DNA of 10,483 bases from the NCBI GenBank assembly GCA_903914045.1, contig CAIWNO010000198.1:1-10483 (forward strand), given 5' to 3'. Shown here piece after piece: positions 1 to 7,514 of this stretch (positions are counted from its first letter, which is position 1; every line of letters begins with the position of its first letter). The notes below the pieces were generated by a model. That model made no database searches, was not told the DNA's origin, and was given only the letters and a program-made list of their open reading frames with translations. Origin of the DNA: an uncultured bacterium (GTDB lineage: Bacteria; Planctomycetota; Phycisphaerae; Phycisphaerales; SM1A02). The translations under genes and the position numbers were made by a program.

Positions 1-1175
1 AGCACGCCAACGCCAGGCGCGCCAAATTTGTCCGCCACTAACAACATGACAAACGGTCCGCTGCCACCAACCAATGCCGCAGCGCTGTCGTATGAAACCG
101 CAATGCCAGACACGCGCACTGGTGAAGCGAATAACCGCGGCAACAATCCCAAGTACGCGCCAATGAAAGTGCCGCTAAGCGCGCCCAGCGCAACAAGCCA
201 AGTGGCGCCGCTTGTTTCAACTGACGCATACGCGGGAAGCGCGCACACAAACACAGCCAGTAACGCCCACGCGCAAAATTTGCGCGCGCCTACTTTGTCG
301 GCAATCCATCCACTGAAGACATAGATCACGGACCCGCACCCTGCCGACACCAACGCAATGAAGTCTGCCGTTGATTGCGGCGTGTTGCATGTGCGAATTA
401 AAAATGAAGGCAAGGCCAGGTACAGCGCTGCCACAATCCACGCGTGCACACTGCACATTAAAAATCCAGAGACTAACGCGCGCGGTGATTTGCGCAGCAA
501 TGTGCGTAGTGGAAACGCGTCTACTTGTCCGCTGGATTGAAGTATTTCAAATTCGGCGGTCTCACCAACATGTCGGCGCACGAAATAGGCGAACACACCC
601 ACACAACTGCCAAAGAAAAATGCCAAGCGCCACGCCCAAGTCATGGCATGTTCGTGTCCAAATATGGAGGAAATAATCAGCGCCACGGTTTGTCCAAGCA
701 ATAAACCAGAGTTCACGCCTGCAAGCAAAATGGCCGTGACTAATCCGGTGCGCCGCCGGCCCGCGTGCTCGCTGAGCCAACACAGCGATGAAGGAATTTC
801 TCCGCCTAGCGCCATGCCTTGCACAAGTCGTAGCACTACAAGCAATATTGGCGCAGCAATTCCAAGCGTGGCGTAACCGGGCAGCAGTCCAATCAAACAC
901 GTGGTGGCCGCCATTCCCAACACGGTGTGTGAAAATACATATGCGCGACCGCGGCGGTCGGCAATGTGGGCCCACAGAATGCCGCCAAGTGGTCGAGCGA
1001 AATATCCCACGGCGAAAATGGCGAAGGCTTTCAGCGTTGAGGACGCCTCGGATTCGGTCGGAAAAAACGCCGCGCCAATTTGCGGGGCAAACACGGCAAA
1101 AATGACGAAGTCGTAGAACTCAAACACGCCGCCAAGCGCCGAGATAAATGTGGTTCGCCAAAGCGGTGCGTTCAT
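1..1175 (-). CDS. MFS transporter, metabolite:H+ symporter-like (3' end cut by window edge)
   Basis: Reading the minus strand from the ATG at 1175 gives 391 open codons that run off the left edge with no stop, so the C-terminus is missing. The product is a polytopic inner-membrane transporter. Family marks of the metabolite:H+ symporter (ProP/ShiA/KgtP-like) branch of the major facilitator superfamily are visible. Residues 16-38 hold the TM1 signature FEFYDF with a following FFP. Residues 59-77 hold YFARPLGG and the loop 2-3 motif ADRRGRA. Residues 116-126 hold RLVQGMALGGE, and residues 180-184 begin a WAWRL segment leading to GETAEFE at 204-210. A second loop motif, ADKVGARK, lies at 292-299, as expected at the start of the second half. 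About eleven of the usual twelve helices appear to be present. The substrate (an organic acid or osmolyte) cannot be told. The ATG has no clear Shine-Dalgarno. It starts 26 bases after the ndh stop, so co-transcription with ndh is plausible. Shorter open frames on either strand here are shadows. Confidence 0.88.
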   Translation of the reverse strand, partial: MNAPLWRTTFISALGGVFEFYDFVIFAVFAPQIGAAFFPTESEASSTLKAFAIFAVGYFARPLGGILWAHIADRRGRAYVFSHTVLGMAATTCLIGLLPGYATLGIAAPILLVVLRLVQGMALGGEIPSSLCWLSEHAGRRRTGLVTAILLAGVNSGLLLGQTVALIISSIFGHEHAMTWAWRLAFFFGSCVGVFAYFVRRHVGETAEFEILQSSGQVDAFPLRTLLRKSPRALVSGFLMCSVHAWIVAALYLALPSFLIRTCNTPQSTADFIALVSAGCGSVIYVFSGWIADKVGARKFCAWALLAVFVCALPAYASVETSGATWLVALGALSGTFIGAYLGLLPRLFASPVRVSGIAVSYDSAAALVGGSGPFVMLLVADKFGAPGVGV

Positions 1176-1201
1176 AACGCAACCGTACCACGGCGGCGGT
1201 C

Positions 1202-2626
1202 TTACATTCGCATTAGCAATTCTTCAACAGCCTTGCGTCGATCGGCTGCTGAATCACCGGCATCGCTTCCAACAGGCGCCACCACACGCGAAGGCGGATT
1301 GCCGCTGATAATGCGGGAGCCTTTACTGAATGTGATGTACGAAATTGCCCACGACATGAAAACCAGAATTCGATTATTGAAACCCACCAGCAAAATTAAA
1401 TGCACAAACAACCATGCCAGCCATGCAATGAGTCCGTGAAACTTCAGGCCAGCAACTTCCGCCACCGCCTTGGCGCGGCCAATAGTTGCCATTGAACCCT
1501 TATCAAAATATTCAAACTTCCCGCGCTCCATTATTTGCGCGCTATTTGTGGTGTTTACATTTGACGTTGTATTCGGCGCGTTGCTTGTTGTCTTGCGCAC
1601 GCCAGCCCGAACTTCGTGCGCAATTATTTTTGCCACAAATTGACCCATTTGCGTTGCCGCCGGAGCAACTCCTGGAACCGCGTGACCGGTTTTGGAGCAC
1701 TTCATGGACGCCATGTCGCCAATCACAAAAACATTTGGCGCGCCCATGACCGAGCAATCTGGTTCCACCAACACGCGTCCATTGCGATCCAATTTTGCGC
1801 CAAGTGATGCGCCAAGCGAGCTTGCCTTCACGCCCGCTGACCACACAATGGTGTTGGCGCGAATAGTTTCGCCGTTCACCACCACCCCAGTTTCATCGAC
1901 ATGTGTGACGGACTGTTTGAGGCGAATCTCCACGCCAATTTTTTCCAGCGCTTTCAACGCGGCGTGTGAAGAACTTTCGCTCATGCTTGGCAGAAGTCGA
2001 TCGCCCGCCTCGATTAAAATAACGCGCGCGTTTTTTGCATTGAAGCGGCGATAGTCCTTGGAAATAGAATCAACACCAAGTTCCTTAATGGCACCAGCAA
2101 GTTCAACGCCCGTTGCGCCACCGCCCACCACAATAAAAGTTAAGTGTTCGCGCAGGGCAACCGGATTGGTCTCGGCTTCGGCGTCCTCAAAGGCGCGCAG
2201 AATTTTGTTGCGAATAATCATGGCGTCATCAAGCGTCTTCATTCCAGGCGCAAATGGCGCCCACTGATCGTTTCCAAAATAACTTGAATTTGCGCCCGCG
2301 GCCAAAATCAGATAATCAAAGCGCGCGCTTCGTTTGTTGGAAAATGTAATGCGGCACGCCGCGCAATCAATGGACACAACCTCGTCGTTAAACACATAGG
2401 CGTTTGCTTGCTTGCGAAAAATTCGGCGAATGGGAAACGCAATGTTGGAAGTTGGAAGCACGGACGTGGCCACCTGATACAGCAGGGGTTGAAACAAGTG
2501 GTGATTTTCCTTGTCAATCAACACCACATTCACCGGCGCCTTGGCCAGGGCCTGTACGGCTGCAACCCCCCCAAATCCGCCGCCAATAACAACAACTATG
2601 GGTGAGTCAATGTTTGGTTTTGTCAT
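1202..2626 (-). CDS. ndh: Type II NADH:quinone oxidoreductase (NDH-2)
   Basis: A 474-residue flavoprotein that passes electrons from NADH to quinone at the cytoplasmic face of the membrane without pumping protons. Seen in the sequence: FAD-binding Rossmann motif VIGGGFGG at residues 13-20; the H-HLFQPLLYQVA segment at 43-53 typical of the family; NAD-binding motif VVGGGATGVELAG at 166-178; the second FAD contact VFVIGDMA at 299-306; the quinone-side motif APAATQMGQ at 321-329; and KGSMATIGR at 376-384. The C-terminal 45 residues before the tail (397-440) are strongly hydrophobic and aromatic, as expected of the membrane-anchoring helices. The length is slightly above the usual 400-450 because residues 341-368 form an Asn/Thr/Ser-rich insertion and the tail is charged. 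The ATG at 2626 puts the Rossmann strand at the normal distance from the start, though no good Shine-Dalgarno precedes it. The MFS gene follows at 26 bases on the same strand. Confidence 0.95.
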   Translation of the reverse strand: MTKPNIDSPIVVVIGGGFGGVAAVQALAKAPVNVVLIDKENHHLFQPLLYQVATSVLPTSNIAFPIRRIFRKQANAYVFNDEVVSIDCAACRITFSNKRSARFDYLILAAGANSSYFGNDQWAPFAPGMKTLDDAMIIRNKILRAFEDAEAETNPVALREHLTFIVVGGGATGVELAGAIKELGVDSISKDYRRFNAKNARVILIEAGDRLLPSMSESSSHAALKALEKIGVEIRLKQSVTHVDETGVVVNGETIRANTIVWSAGVKASSLGASLGAKLDRNGRVLVEPDCSVMGAPNVFVIGDMASMKCSKTGHAVPGVAPAATQMGQFVAKIIAHEVRAGVRKTTSNAPNTTSNVNTTNSAQIMERGKFEYFDKGSMATIGRAKAVAEVAGLKFHGLIAWLAWLFVHLILLVGFNNRILVFMSWAISYITFSKGSRIISGNPPSRVVAPVGSDAGDSAADRRKAVEELLMRM

Positions 2627-2671
2627 TGGGTCATTCGCACAATTTGGTGGTGAGGGTTTATCAAGCGTCCG

Positions 2672-2677
2672 ATTGTA
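2672..2677 (-). promoter_or_regulatory. Possible -10 element for ndh
   Basis: On the minus strand the hexamer TACAAT lies 46 bases upstream of the ndh start codon and matches five of six bases of the sigma-70 -10 consensus. The best upstream partner, TTAACG, would need a 19-base spacer, so the match is weak. It would give a leader of roughly 40 bases. Confidence 0.25.
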
Positions 2678-2685
2678 GGCATGTG

Positions 2686-2714
2686 TTGATGAGCGCCGTT
2701 AAGATTGATATATC
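2686..2714 (+). promoter_or_regulatory. Possible sigma-70 promoter for the small membrane-protein gene
   Basis: TTGATG (2686-2691) and TATATC (2709-2714) are separated by 17 bases, each matching four of six consensus positions. They lie in the otherwise gene-free 181-base gap between ndh and the divergent small gene and would give a leader of about 87 bases. This is a weak match based on sequence only. Confidence 0.25.
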
Positions 2715-2807
2715 ACTGCATGAATAATTTTGCGATGGAAATCACGGGCACCGCCCGCGCCACGCAAAACACAAAAAACAAACACCCGCACAGTGGAGCA
2801 AATACAA

Positions 2808-3161
2808 ATGGACACAAACACACAAATGGATGCACAGAACGCAAACAAGTCCGCACAATTTTTCCCCGCGCAAACAACTCGCGCGCGAATTCGCCAACTG
2901 GCCGCACCCGCGTTACTGACACTTGTGGGTTGCGCGGCGTTGTTGTTGGCCGCGCGGCCAAACGCCGTCACGCAAGAATCACGCGGCAAGCCGGTGAGCA
3001 TTACCAGTGAAAGCACGCCTTTCGGAATGAGTTTGTTCCGATTGTGGAGCAATGGCGACATTGAAGTCATGGTGCTTGGCCAAAACAATGTCTGGTCAGA
3101 TTGGAAAAGCGTTGCGACCGGCCAAGGCGGTTACGCGCCCAGTACGAATCCCAACCAGTGA
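2808..3161 (+). CDS. Small single-pass membrane protein of unknown function
   Basis: I do not recognise this 117-residue protein. The frame is open from 2730, but the first 26 codons of that frame read like leader DNA. The ATG at 2808 has GGAG at 2795-2798 with a 9-base spacer, so I start there. The N-terminus (residues 1-24) is polar and rich in Asn, Gln and Thr. A basic patch R25-R29 is followed by one hydrophobic segment, residues 31-49 (LAAPALLTLVGCAALLLAA). The remaining 68 residues are polar. They end in a compact, probably beta-rich stretch around 68-105 with LFRLWSNGDIEVMV and VWSDWKS, then a Gly/Pro/Asn tail. The basic residues before the membrane segment predict that the C-terminal part is outside the cytoplasm. 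LVGC at 39-42 resembles a lipobox, but the hydrophobic run continues beyond the Cys, so lipidation is doubtful. The gene is divergent from ndh and convergent with the pilus operon, with no evident partner. Confidence 0.7.
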   Translation: MDTNTQMDAQNANKSAQFFPAQTTRARIRQLAAPALLTLVGCAALLLAARPNAVTQESRGKPVSITSESTPFGMSLFRLWSNGDIEVMVLGQNNVWSDWKSVATGQGGYAPSTNPNQ

Positions 3162-3261
3162 TATGTCATTGCGGCGCACCACGCCAAGGTGATTTGCAAA
3201 GTGGTCACGCGCGTGCGTTGCGTTGTTGGCGGCATGCGCGGCACACCATGGCCAGATGGCT
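3162..3261. other. Convergent intergenic gap
   Basis: These 100 bases separate the ends of the small plus-strand gene and the minus-strand pilC-like gene. The only symmetric element found is a perfect 10-base palindrome CACGCGCGTG at 3206-3215, with no T-run on either side. No convincing intrinsic terminator was seen, so termination here may be Rho-dependent or read through. Confidence 0.5.
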
Positions 3262-4533
3262 TTAGTGCGCGTGAATCATTTTTGACATGTTGAAGATGGG
3301 CATAAGCATTGCGGCGGCAATTCCACCAACCACCACGCCCATGACCACAATCAAGATTGGTTCCACCATGCTGGTGGCGCTTTTGATGGAGACTTCAAGA
3401 TCTTCCTCGGCAACTTGCGCCGCGCTTTCAAGCACTTCGGGCAAGCGACCAGATTTTTCACCGGCCGCAATAATGGCGGCGACATTGCGCGGCACAAATT
3501 TAAACTCGCGGAATGTTGGCGCCAACTCGCCGCCGTGGCTCACGCGCTCCTCAACCAATATCCACATGGCGCTGTAGCAAATATTGTTGGTGACATCCTT
3601 TAAAATACGCACCACATCAAGCAGCGGAACGCCCGCGCTCAGCAACGTGGCCATAGTGCTGGTAAATCGCGAAACATAGAGGTGGCGAAACATGGGACCA
3701 ACCACGGGGAAAGTAAGTTTGGCTTTATCTATGGCTTGTCGACCCATCGCGCTTTTCATCCAGAACCATGTTGTGAAACCAATCACCACCAGACCGGGTG
3801 CCCAATACATCCAACCGAAGCGAATGAAATCAGAAATGCCCAACAATATTTTTGTTGGCATGGGAAGTTTGTCGCCCTGAATTGCAAACAGGGGTGCGAA
3901 GCGCGGCATGACGGCGGTCAGAATTACGATTACCGCAAGCACCGCAACAATTAGCATGATGGCGGGGTATGCCATTGCGCCCTTCACTTGGCGGGTTGTT
4001 TTGCGCTGTTTTGCAAGGTCTTTGGCTACGCGAGCCATCATTTCATCCAACATTCCGCTGGCCTCAGCCGCGCGCACCAGACTAATCATGAGCGATGGAA
4101 ATATTTTTGGCCACTTTGCAAGGGCCGATGAAAAATCTTCGCCTTCGCAAACATCGTCGCGAATGGCGCATGCTAATTCCGCAACAACAGGGCGCGACGC
4201 TTGTTCAGCGAACGTGTCCAGTGCTTCTTTCAACGTCACGCCCGTGCGCAACATGATGGCAATTTGTGAGCAAAAAGAAACCGTGTCGTCTTTACGAAAC
4301 GCATTTTCAAGTCTGCGCTTACGCGTGTTGGCATTGACGGCTTCACCAACAGACGCGCCCGCGTCGCCAAGTTGAATCTCCAGAATGGCAAGTCCCTGTC
4401 GGCGAAGTTCACGCACGGCCTCGGCGTGTGATGGCGCCTCTAAAACGCCTCGCGACATTTCTCCGCCTGCCTTGCGCGCTTTGTAATTCCATTTGTGCAA
4501 AGCATTTTCAGAAGAATCAATGACGGCAGGCAT
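3262..4533 (-). CDS. pilC: Type IV pilus / type II secretion platform protein PilC/GspF
   Basis: A 423-residue polytopic inner-membrane protein that forms the core platform on which the assembly ATPase acts to push prepilins into the filament. Two T2SSF repeats are visible. The first spans about residues 86-209, with SQIAIMLRTGV and AAEASGMLDEMM. The second spans about 288-411, with SRFTSTMATLLSAGVPLLD and AAGEKSGRLPEVL. Three membrane segments lie at about 188-209, 241-259 and 391-412, the usual topology. The start at 4533 is fixed by a strong Shine-Dalgarno (GAGGAGGT, 4539-4546, five bases before the ATG) placed inside the end of the upstream ATPase gene. The two genes overlap by 17 bases. 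The N-terminal 80 residues carry the usual small domain starting with WNYKAR. It is the last gene of the operon. PilC and GspF cannot be told apart from sequence alone. Confidence 0.94.
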   Translation of the reverse strand: MPAVIDSSENALHKWNYKARKAGGEMSRGVLEAPSHAEAVRELRRQGLAILEIQLGDAGASVGEAVNANTRKRRLENAFRKDDTVSFCSQIAIMLRTGVTLKEALDTFAEQASRPVVAELACAIRDDVCEGEDFSSALAKWPKIFPSLMISLVRAAEASGMLDEMMARVAKDLAKQRKTTRQVKGAMAYPAIMLIVAVLAVIVILTAVMPRFAPLFAIQGDKLPMPTKILLGISDFIRFGWMYWAPGLVVIGFTTWFWMKSAMGRQAIDKAKLTFPVVGPMFRHLYVSRFTSTMATLLSAGVPLLDVVRILKDVTNNICYSAMWILVEERVSHGGELAPTFREFKFVPRNVAAIIAAGEKSGRLPEVLESAAQVAEEDLEVSIKSATSMVEPILIVVMGVVVGGIAAAMLMPIFNMSKMIHAH

Positions 4534-6283
4534 CGTGCACCTCCTCAGGCGTAGTCAAGCCCGCAAGCACTTTCTGCATTCCATCGTCCCACAGTGATTC
4601 AAAACCTTGCTCGCGCAAAAGATTTCGAATGAGCGCGGGGTCGCAGGTGCCACACAACAAGTCATTCATTTTTTCGTCTGGCACCATGAGTTCATACAAG
4701 CCAAGTCGACCTTTCAATCCAGTTTCGCGGCACTTTCGGCAACCTACGCCTTTCATTGGCGTGCCTGGCTGAAACGCATAAATACCCATGGCGGTTTTTT
4801 GAGACTCGTCCAACTCGCGCGCGGCGGCGCAGTTGGAACAAACGCGACGCACAAGTCGTTGCGCTAATACGCCGCGCAAACTTGCCGCAATAAGAAAGTT
4901 TTCAACACCAAGATTTCCTAAACGCGTAATAGCGCTCGGCGCATCGTTGGTGTGCAGAGTGCTTAATACAACGTGGCCAGTTAACGCGGCCTGTACCGCA
5001 ATTTGAGCGGTTTCACTGTCGCGAATTTCACCAACCATGATGACGTCGGGATCTTGTCGAAGCAAAGAACGCAACGCGCTTGCAAAAGTAAATCCCGCCT
5101 TGGGATTAATTTGCGCCTGATGCACGCCTTCAATGTTTGATTCAACAGGATCTTCAACCGTGCTTACATTAATGCTGGTTCGATCGAAATTATTCAGCAC
5201 GCTATAGAGCGTGGTGCTTTTACCAGAACCGGTTGGACCAGTGACCAAGATAATTCCATAGGGTTGATCAATGACCTTTTGAAATTTATCCATCATGGTG
5301 GGGCGAAAGCCAAGTTTTTCAAGACCAAGTTGCGTGCCACTGCTGTCCACAACGCGCATGACTATCTTCTCGCCAAATTTTCCTGGAAGCGTGCTCACGC
5401 GCAAATCAATTGGTCGGCCATTCACGCGCACGCTAATTTCGCCGTCTTGCGGAGTGCGGCGCTCACTAATGTCCATGTGCGCCATGATTTTAATTCGGCT
5501 TGAAATAGCGGCATTCATGCGCCATGGTGGCGACATGCGATGACTCAACACGCCATCAATGCGAAATCGAACGCGCATTTTTCCATCGTCGGGTTCAATG
5601 TGAATATCGCTGGCGCCTTCTTCCACCGCGGAACAAATGGCAAAGTTAACCAACTTCACCACGGGACCCATGTCGTCGTTGTCGGTGCCACCAACCATTT
5701 CGTCAATTTGTTTTTCTTGCAACGTGTAGTTGCCACCCTGGCTGTCATCCAACATCTCGTTGACAATTTCTTGCGCCTTCTCTTGCACGGCGCCTTCGGT
5801 GCCCGCGTCCGCAAGAAGGGCATCTAGGCGATCTTCTGGACTTGCGACAAAGCGCACGTGAAACCCGCACTCGCGCTGGGCAAGTTCACGCACGTGTTCG
5901 TTTTGTGGATCGGCGGTCGCAACAACCAAAGTGTCTTGCTCGCGGCGCAACGGAACAATGCGATGTTCGCGGCGCATGGGCTCTGGCAATAGTTTCATCA
6001 CGGCCGAGTCGGCCTCTAAACTTGGCTCCGCAATAAAAACTAATTTTAAACTTCGCGCCACAGCTTTAAGCATGGTTGTGCTGTCGACCAACTTCATTTG
6101 CAACAACACCTCACCCAACAACATTCGTTGATTGCTAGCGGATTGACGGCGCAAAGCTTCAAGTAATTGCGCCAGTGTGATCGCGCCGTCGTCAATTAAT
6201 GCTTGACCAACACGCGGAAGCGAGCGCATTTCCGCATTGGAAGGCACGGCACCAGTTCGCGAATTTAGTTCTGGTTCTTTCAT
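4517..6283 (-). CDS. pilB: Assembly ATPase PilB/GspE
   Basis: A 588-residue cytoplasmic hexameric ATPase that powers extension of a type IV pilus or pseudopilus. Residues 24-80 form a T2SSE_N/MshEN-like region, beginning with RVGQALIDDG and ending its first repeat with LRRQ at 44-47. The ATPase domain carries EEGASDIHIEP, then Walker A GPTGSGKST at 349-357 (Lys355). It continues with the Asp-box region STVEDPVE, the Walker B stretch DPDVIMVGEIRDSETA and the His box TGHVVLSTLHTND. The zinc-binding tetracysteine of extension-type ATPases is intact: C482/C485 and C515/C518, 29 residues apart. This argues against a retraction ATPase (PilT), which lacks it. The frame is open back to an ATG at 6331, but I start at 6283, where ATG overlaps the upstream stop as ATGA, the pattern of most junctions in this operon. 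The first 16 residues of the longer form would lie inside the preceding gene. No strong Shine-Dalgarno is seen, so translational coupling is likely. Confidence 0.95.
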   Translation of the reverse strand: MKEPELNSRTGAVPSNAEMRSLPRVGQALIDDGAITLAQLLEALRRQSASNQRMLLGEVLLQMKLVDSTTMLKAVARSLKLVFIAEPSLEADSAVMKLLPEPMRREHRIVPLRREQDTLVVATADPQNEHVRELAQRECGFHVRFVASPEDRLDALLADAGTEGAVQEKAQEIVNEMLDDSQGGNYTLQEKQIDEMVGGTDNDDMGPVVKLVNFAICSAVEEGASDIHIEPDDGKMRVRFRIDGVLSHRMSPPWRMNAAISSRIKIMAHMDISERRTPQDGEISVRVNGRPIDLRVSTLPGKFGEKIVMRVVDSSGTQLGLEKLGFRPTMMDKFQKVIDQPYGIILVTGPTGSGKSTTLYSVLNNFDRTSINVSTVEDPVESNIEGVHQAQINPKAGFTFASALRSLLRQDPDVIMVGEIRDSETAQIAVQAALTGHVVLSTLHTNDAPSAITRLGNLGVENFLIAASLRGVLAQRLVRRVCSNCAAARELDESQKTAMGIYAFQPGTPMKGVGCRKCRETGLKGRLGLYELMVPDEKMNDLLCGTCDPALIRNLLREQGFESLWDDGMQKVLAGLTTPEEVHDACRH

Positions 6284-6894
6284 TTTGAACCAACAATCAT
6301 GGTCTTCGATTGGCTTGCCGCACCAAAGCACACTTCAATCACACGATTATCGTAATCAACCGTGACAGAACGATCAGCGATGGCGCGCACGCTTGCGAAT
6401 GTTCCATCTGGCAGGGCAACGGCATCGCCAACGCGAACTGTTTGATCACCAAACACAGCTAATTCGCCGCGAATGACAGCCTTCAACATCATGCCGGGCA
6501 ATAGGCCGGGAGTTTTTGTTTGCGCCACAACTGGTGCGTATGCAGCCTTGGTTGGTTCGGCCTCTGGCGCGCCAACGGCCTTGAACGGATCGCGAACGGG
6601 GGTGTGGTCAAAAGTCATTTCAATTAATTGCGGACTTGGCTCGGAGTCGGTGCCTGTAAATGAAACGGTGTTTACGCGCGCCTCATTTGTTTGGATTTGG
6701 TTTTCAGCCGTAGCTGTTGGCGTTGTTTGACTTGTGACTACTGGTTCTGAAATTGTATTAGCGGCACTCGATGAGTATTTCATTCCCAATCCACAAACCG
6801 TAATTGCCAGCACACCTAAAAGCAGAGCAAGTTTCTTGGGCTTCACGCCAAGTCGTTCACTAAGTAATTTCCATTGTTGTTGTGCGTTGTTCAT
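6280..6894 (-). CDS. PilP/GspC-like inner-membrane alignment protein
   Basis: A 204-residue bitopic membrane protein. Residues 1-20 are cytoplasmic and basic, with KPKK before the membrane. One membrane segment lies at 21-38, followed by a Ser/Thr-rich linker of some 55 residues. RDPF lies at 101-104, followed by a Pro/Ala linker. A small beta-rich domain follows at about 131-190, beginning LLPGMMLKAVIRGELAVFGD and with VRVGDAV and VTVDY. The RDPF box followed by a compact beta domain is the layout of PilP and of the GspC homology region, which reach across the periplasm to the secretin. There is no lipobox, unlike typical PilP, so the anchor is GspC-like. The start is fixed by an ATGA overlap with the pilO stop (6891-6894), and its own end overlaps the ATPase start by ATGA. 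Assignment rests on position, topology and RDPF; overall similarity is too weak to name it PilP or GspC outright. Confidence 0.7.
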   Translation of the reverse strand: MNNAQQQWKLLSERLGVKPKKLALLLGVLAITVCGLGMKYSSSAANTISEPVVTSQTTPTATAENQIQTNEARVNTVSFTGTDSEPSPQLIEMTFDHTPVRDPFKAVGAPEAEPTKAAYAPVVAQTKTPGLLPGMMLKAVIRGELAVFGDQTVRVGDAVALPDGTFASVRAIADRSVTVDYDNRVIEVCFGAASQSKTMIVGSK

Positions 6895-7514
6895 TTGGCG
6901 CCGTTCTTCGTGCTTCGTGGCGCGGTGTTCGAAACCGTCGTATCCATTGCGCGGTCTGTGAAATACTCATCAAAGGAAAATGACGCGTCGATTATGGAAA
7001 TTTCTTGCGGAGCCTTTGGGTTGCATGAAAATTCCATTGATCGCACCGTGACCAATGTTTTTAAACCCTCCGTTGTACGCATCGCGCTAAAGAGAGAATT
7101 AAATTGACCCATCATTTGAACTTCTACAGTGCGACGCATGACTTTGGCTCCTTGAACACCAGGAACATCCATAGATGTCAACTTGCCTGATTTAGATTGG
7201 TGCTTCAACACACCCTTCGTGTTGGCGGCCTGCGCCAAACTGGTCAACAAGCCACCCTTGTCTGGCGTGTTTGGAAGGGTGTGGCCATGTAGATCAAGTT
7301 CCTTGCGCAATCGCTCCACCTCACATTTAATTTCAACCAAACTGTCTTGGCGCGCAGCGGATTCATTGGCAACCGCACGCATTGTGTTGGCTTCTTTTTT
7401 CCACCTTATGGCGTGCCAATAGTTTGGAACAATAAACAAGCCCAACAACACAACAGCGATAGCCAACGGAATCCAAGCGGTAAGAACATCGACATTTTTT
7501 GGTTGATTATTCAA
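6891..7514 (-). CDS. pilO: PilO-like (GspM-like) alignment protein, TTG start
   Basis: A 207-residue bitopic inner-membrane protein of the PilMNO complex, which couples the cytoplasmic motor to the periplasm. Visible: a short cytoplasmic N-terminus, one membrane segment at about 13-30, a charged region likely to form a coiled coil at 36-75, and a C-terminal ferredoxin-like fold. That fold has strand-helix-strand segments VEVQMMGQFNSLFSAM (131-146) and LKTLVTVRSMEFS (151-163), and a closing strand ending in FDEYF (181-185). I place the start at a TTG (7514), not at the ATG at 7568. The TTG overlaps the pilN stop as TTGA and has a perfect AAGGAGG (7521-7527) six bases upstream. The longer form would add 18 residues read from inside pilN in another frame. 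A 17-residue polar tail rich in Ser, Thr and Asn follows the fold. Identification is from gene order and topology plus the fold pattern. Confidence 0.8.
   Translation of the reverse strand: MNNQPKNVDVLTAWIPLAIAVVLLGLFIVPNYWHAIRWKKEANTMRAVANESAARQDSLVEIKCEVERLRKELDLHGHTLPNTPDKGGLLTSLAQAANTKGVLKHQSKSGKLTSMDVPGVQGAKVMRRTVEVQMMGQFNSLFSAMRTTEGLKTLVTVRSMEFSCNPKAPQEISIIDASFSFDEYFTDRAMDTTVSNTAPRSTKNGAK

Noticed and set aside
28..1116. Several open frames of 60-137 codons on both strands
   Set aside because: They lie in other frames of the MFS gene, have no family features, and their low-complexity composition mirrors the GC-rich codons of that gene.
2730..2807. Upstream extension of the small membrane-protein frame
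   Set aside because: The 26 extra residues read like non-coding leader, and the ATG at 2808 has a good Shine-Dalgarno.
3162..3261. Convergent terminator between the small gene and pilC
   Set aside because: Only a 10-base GC palindrome without any T-run was found, so it is not called a terminator.
6284..6331. Longer N-terminus for the ATPase
   Set aside because: It lies inside the preceding gene, while the 6283 ATG forms the ATGA overlap seen at most junctions.
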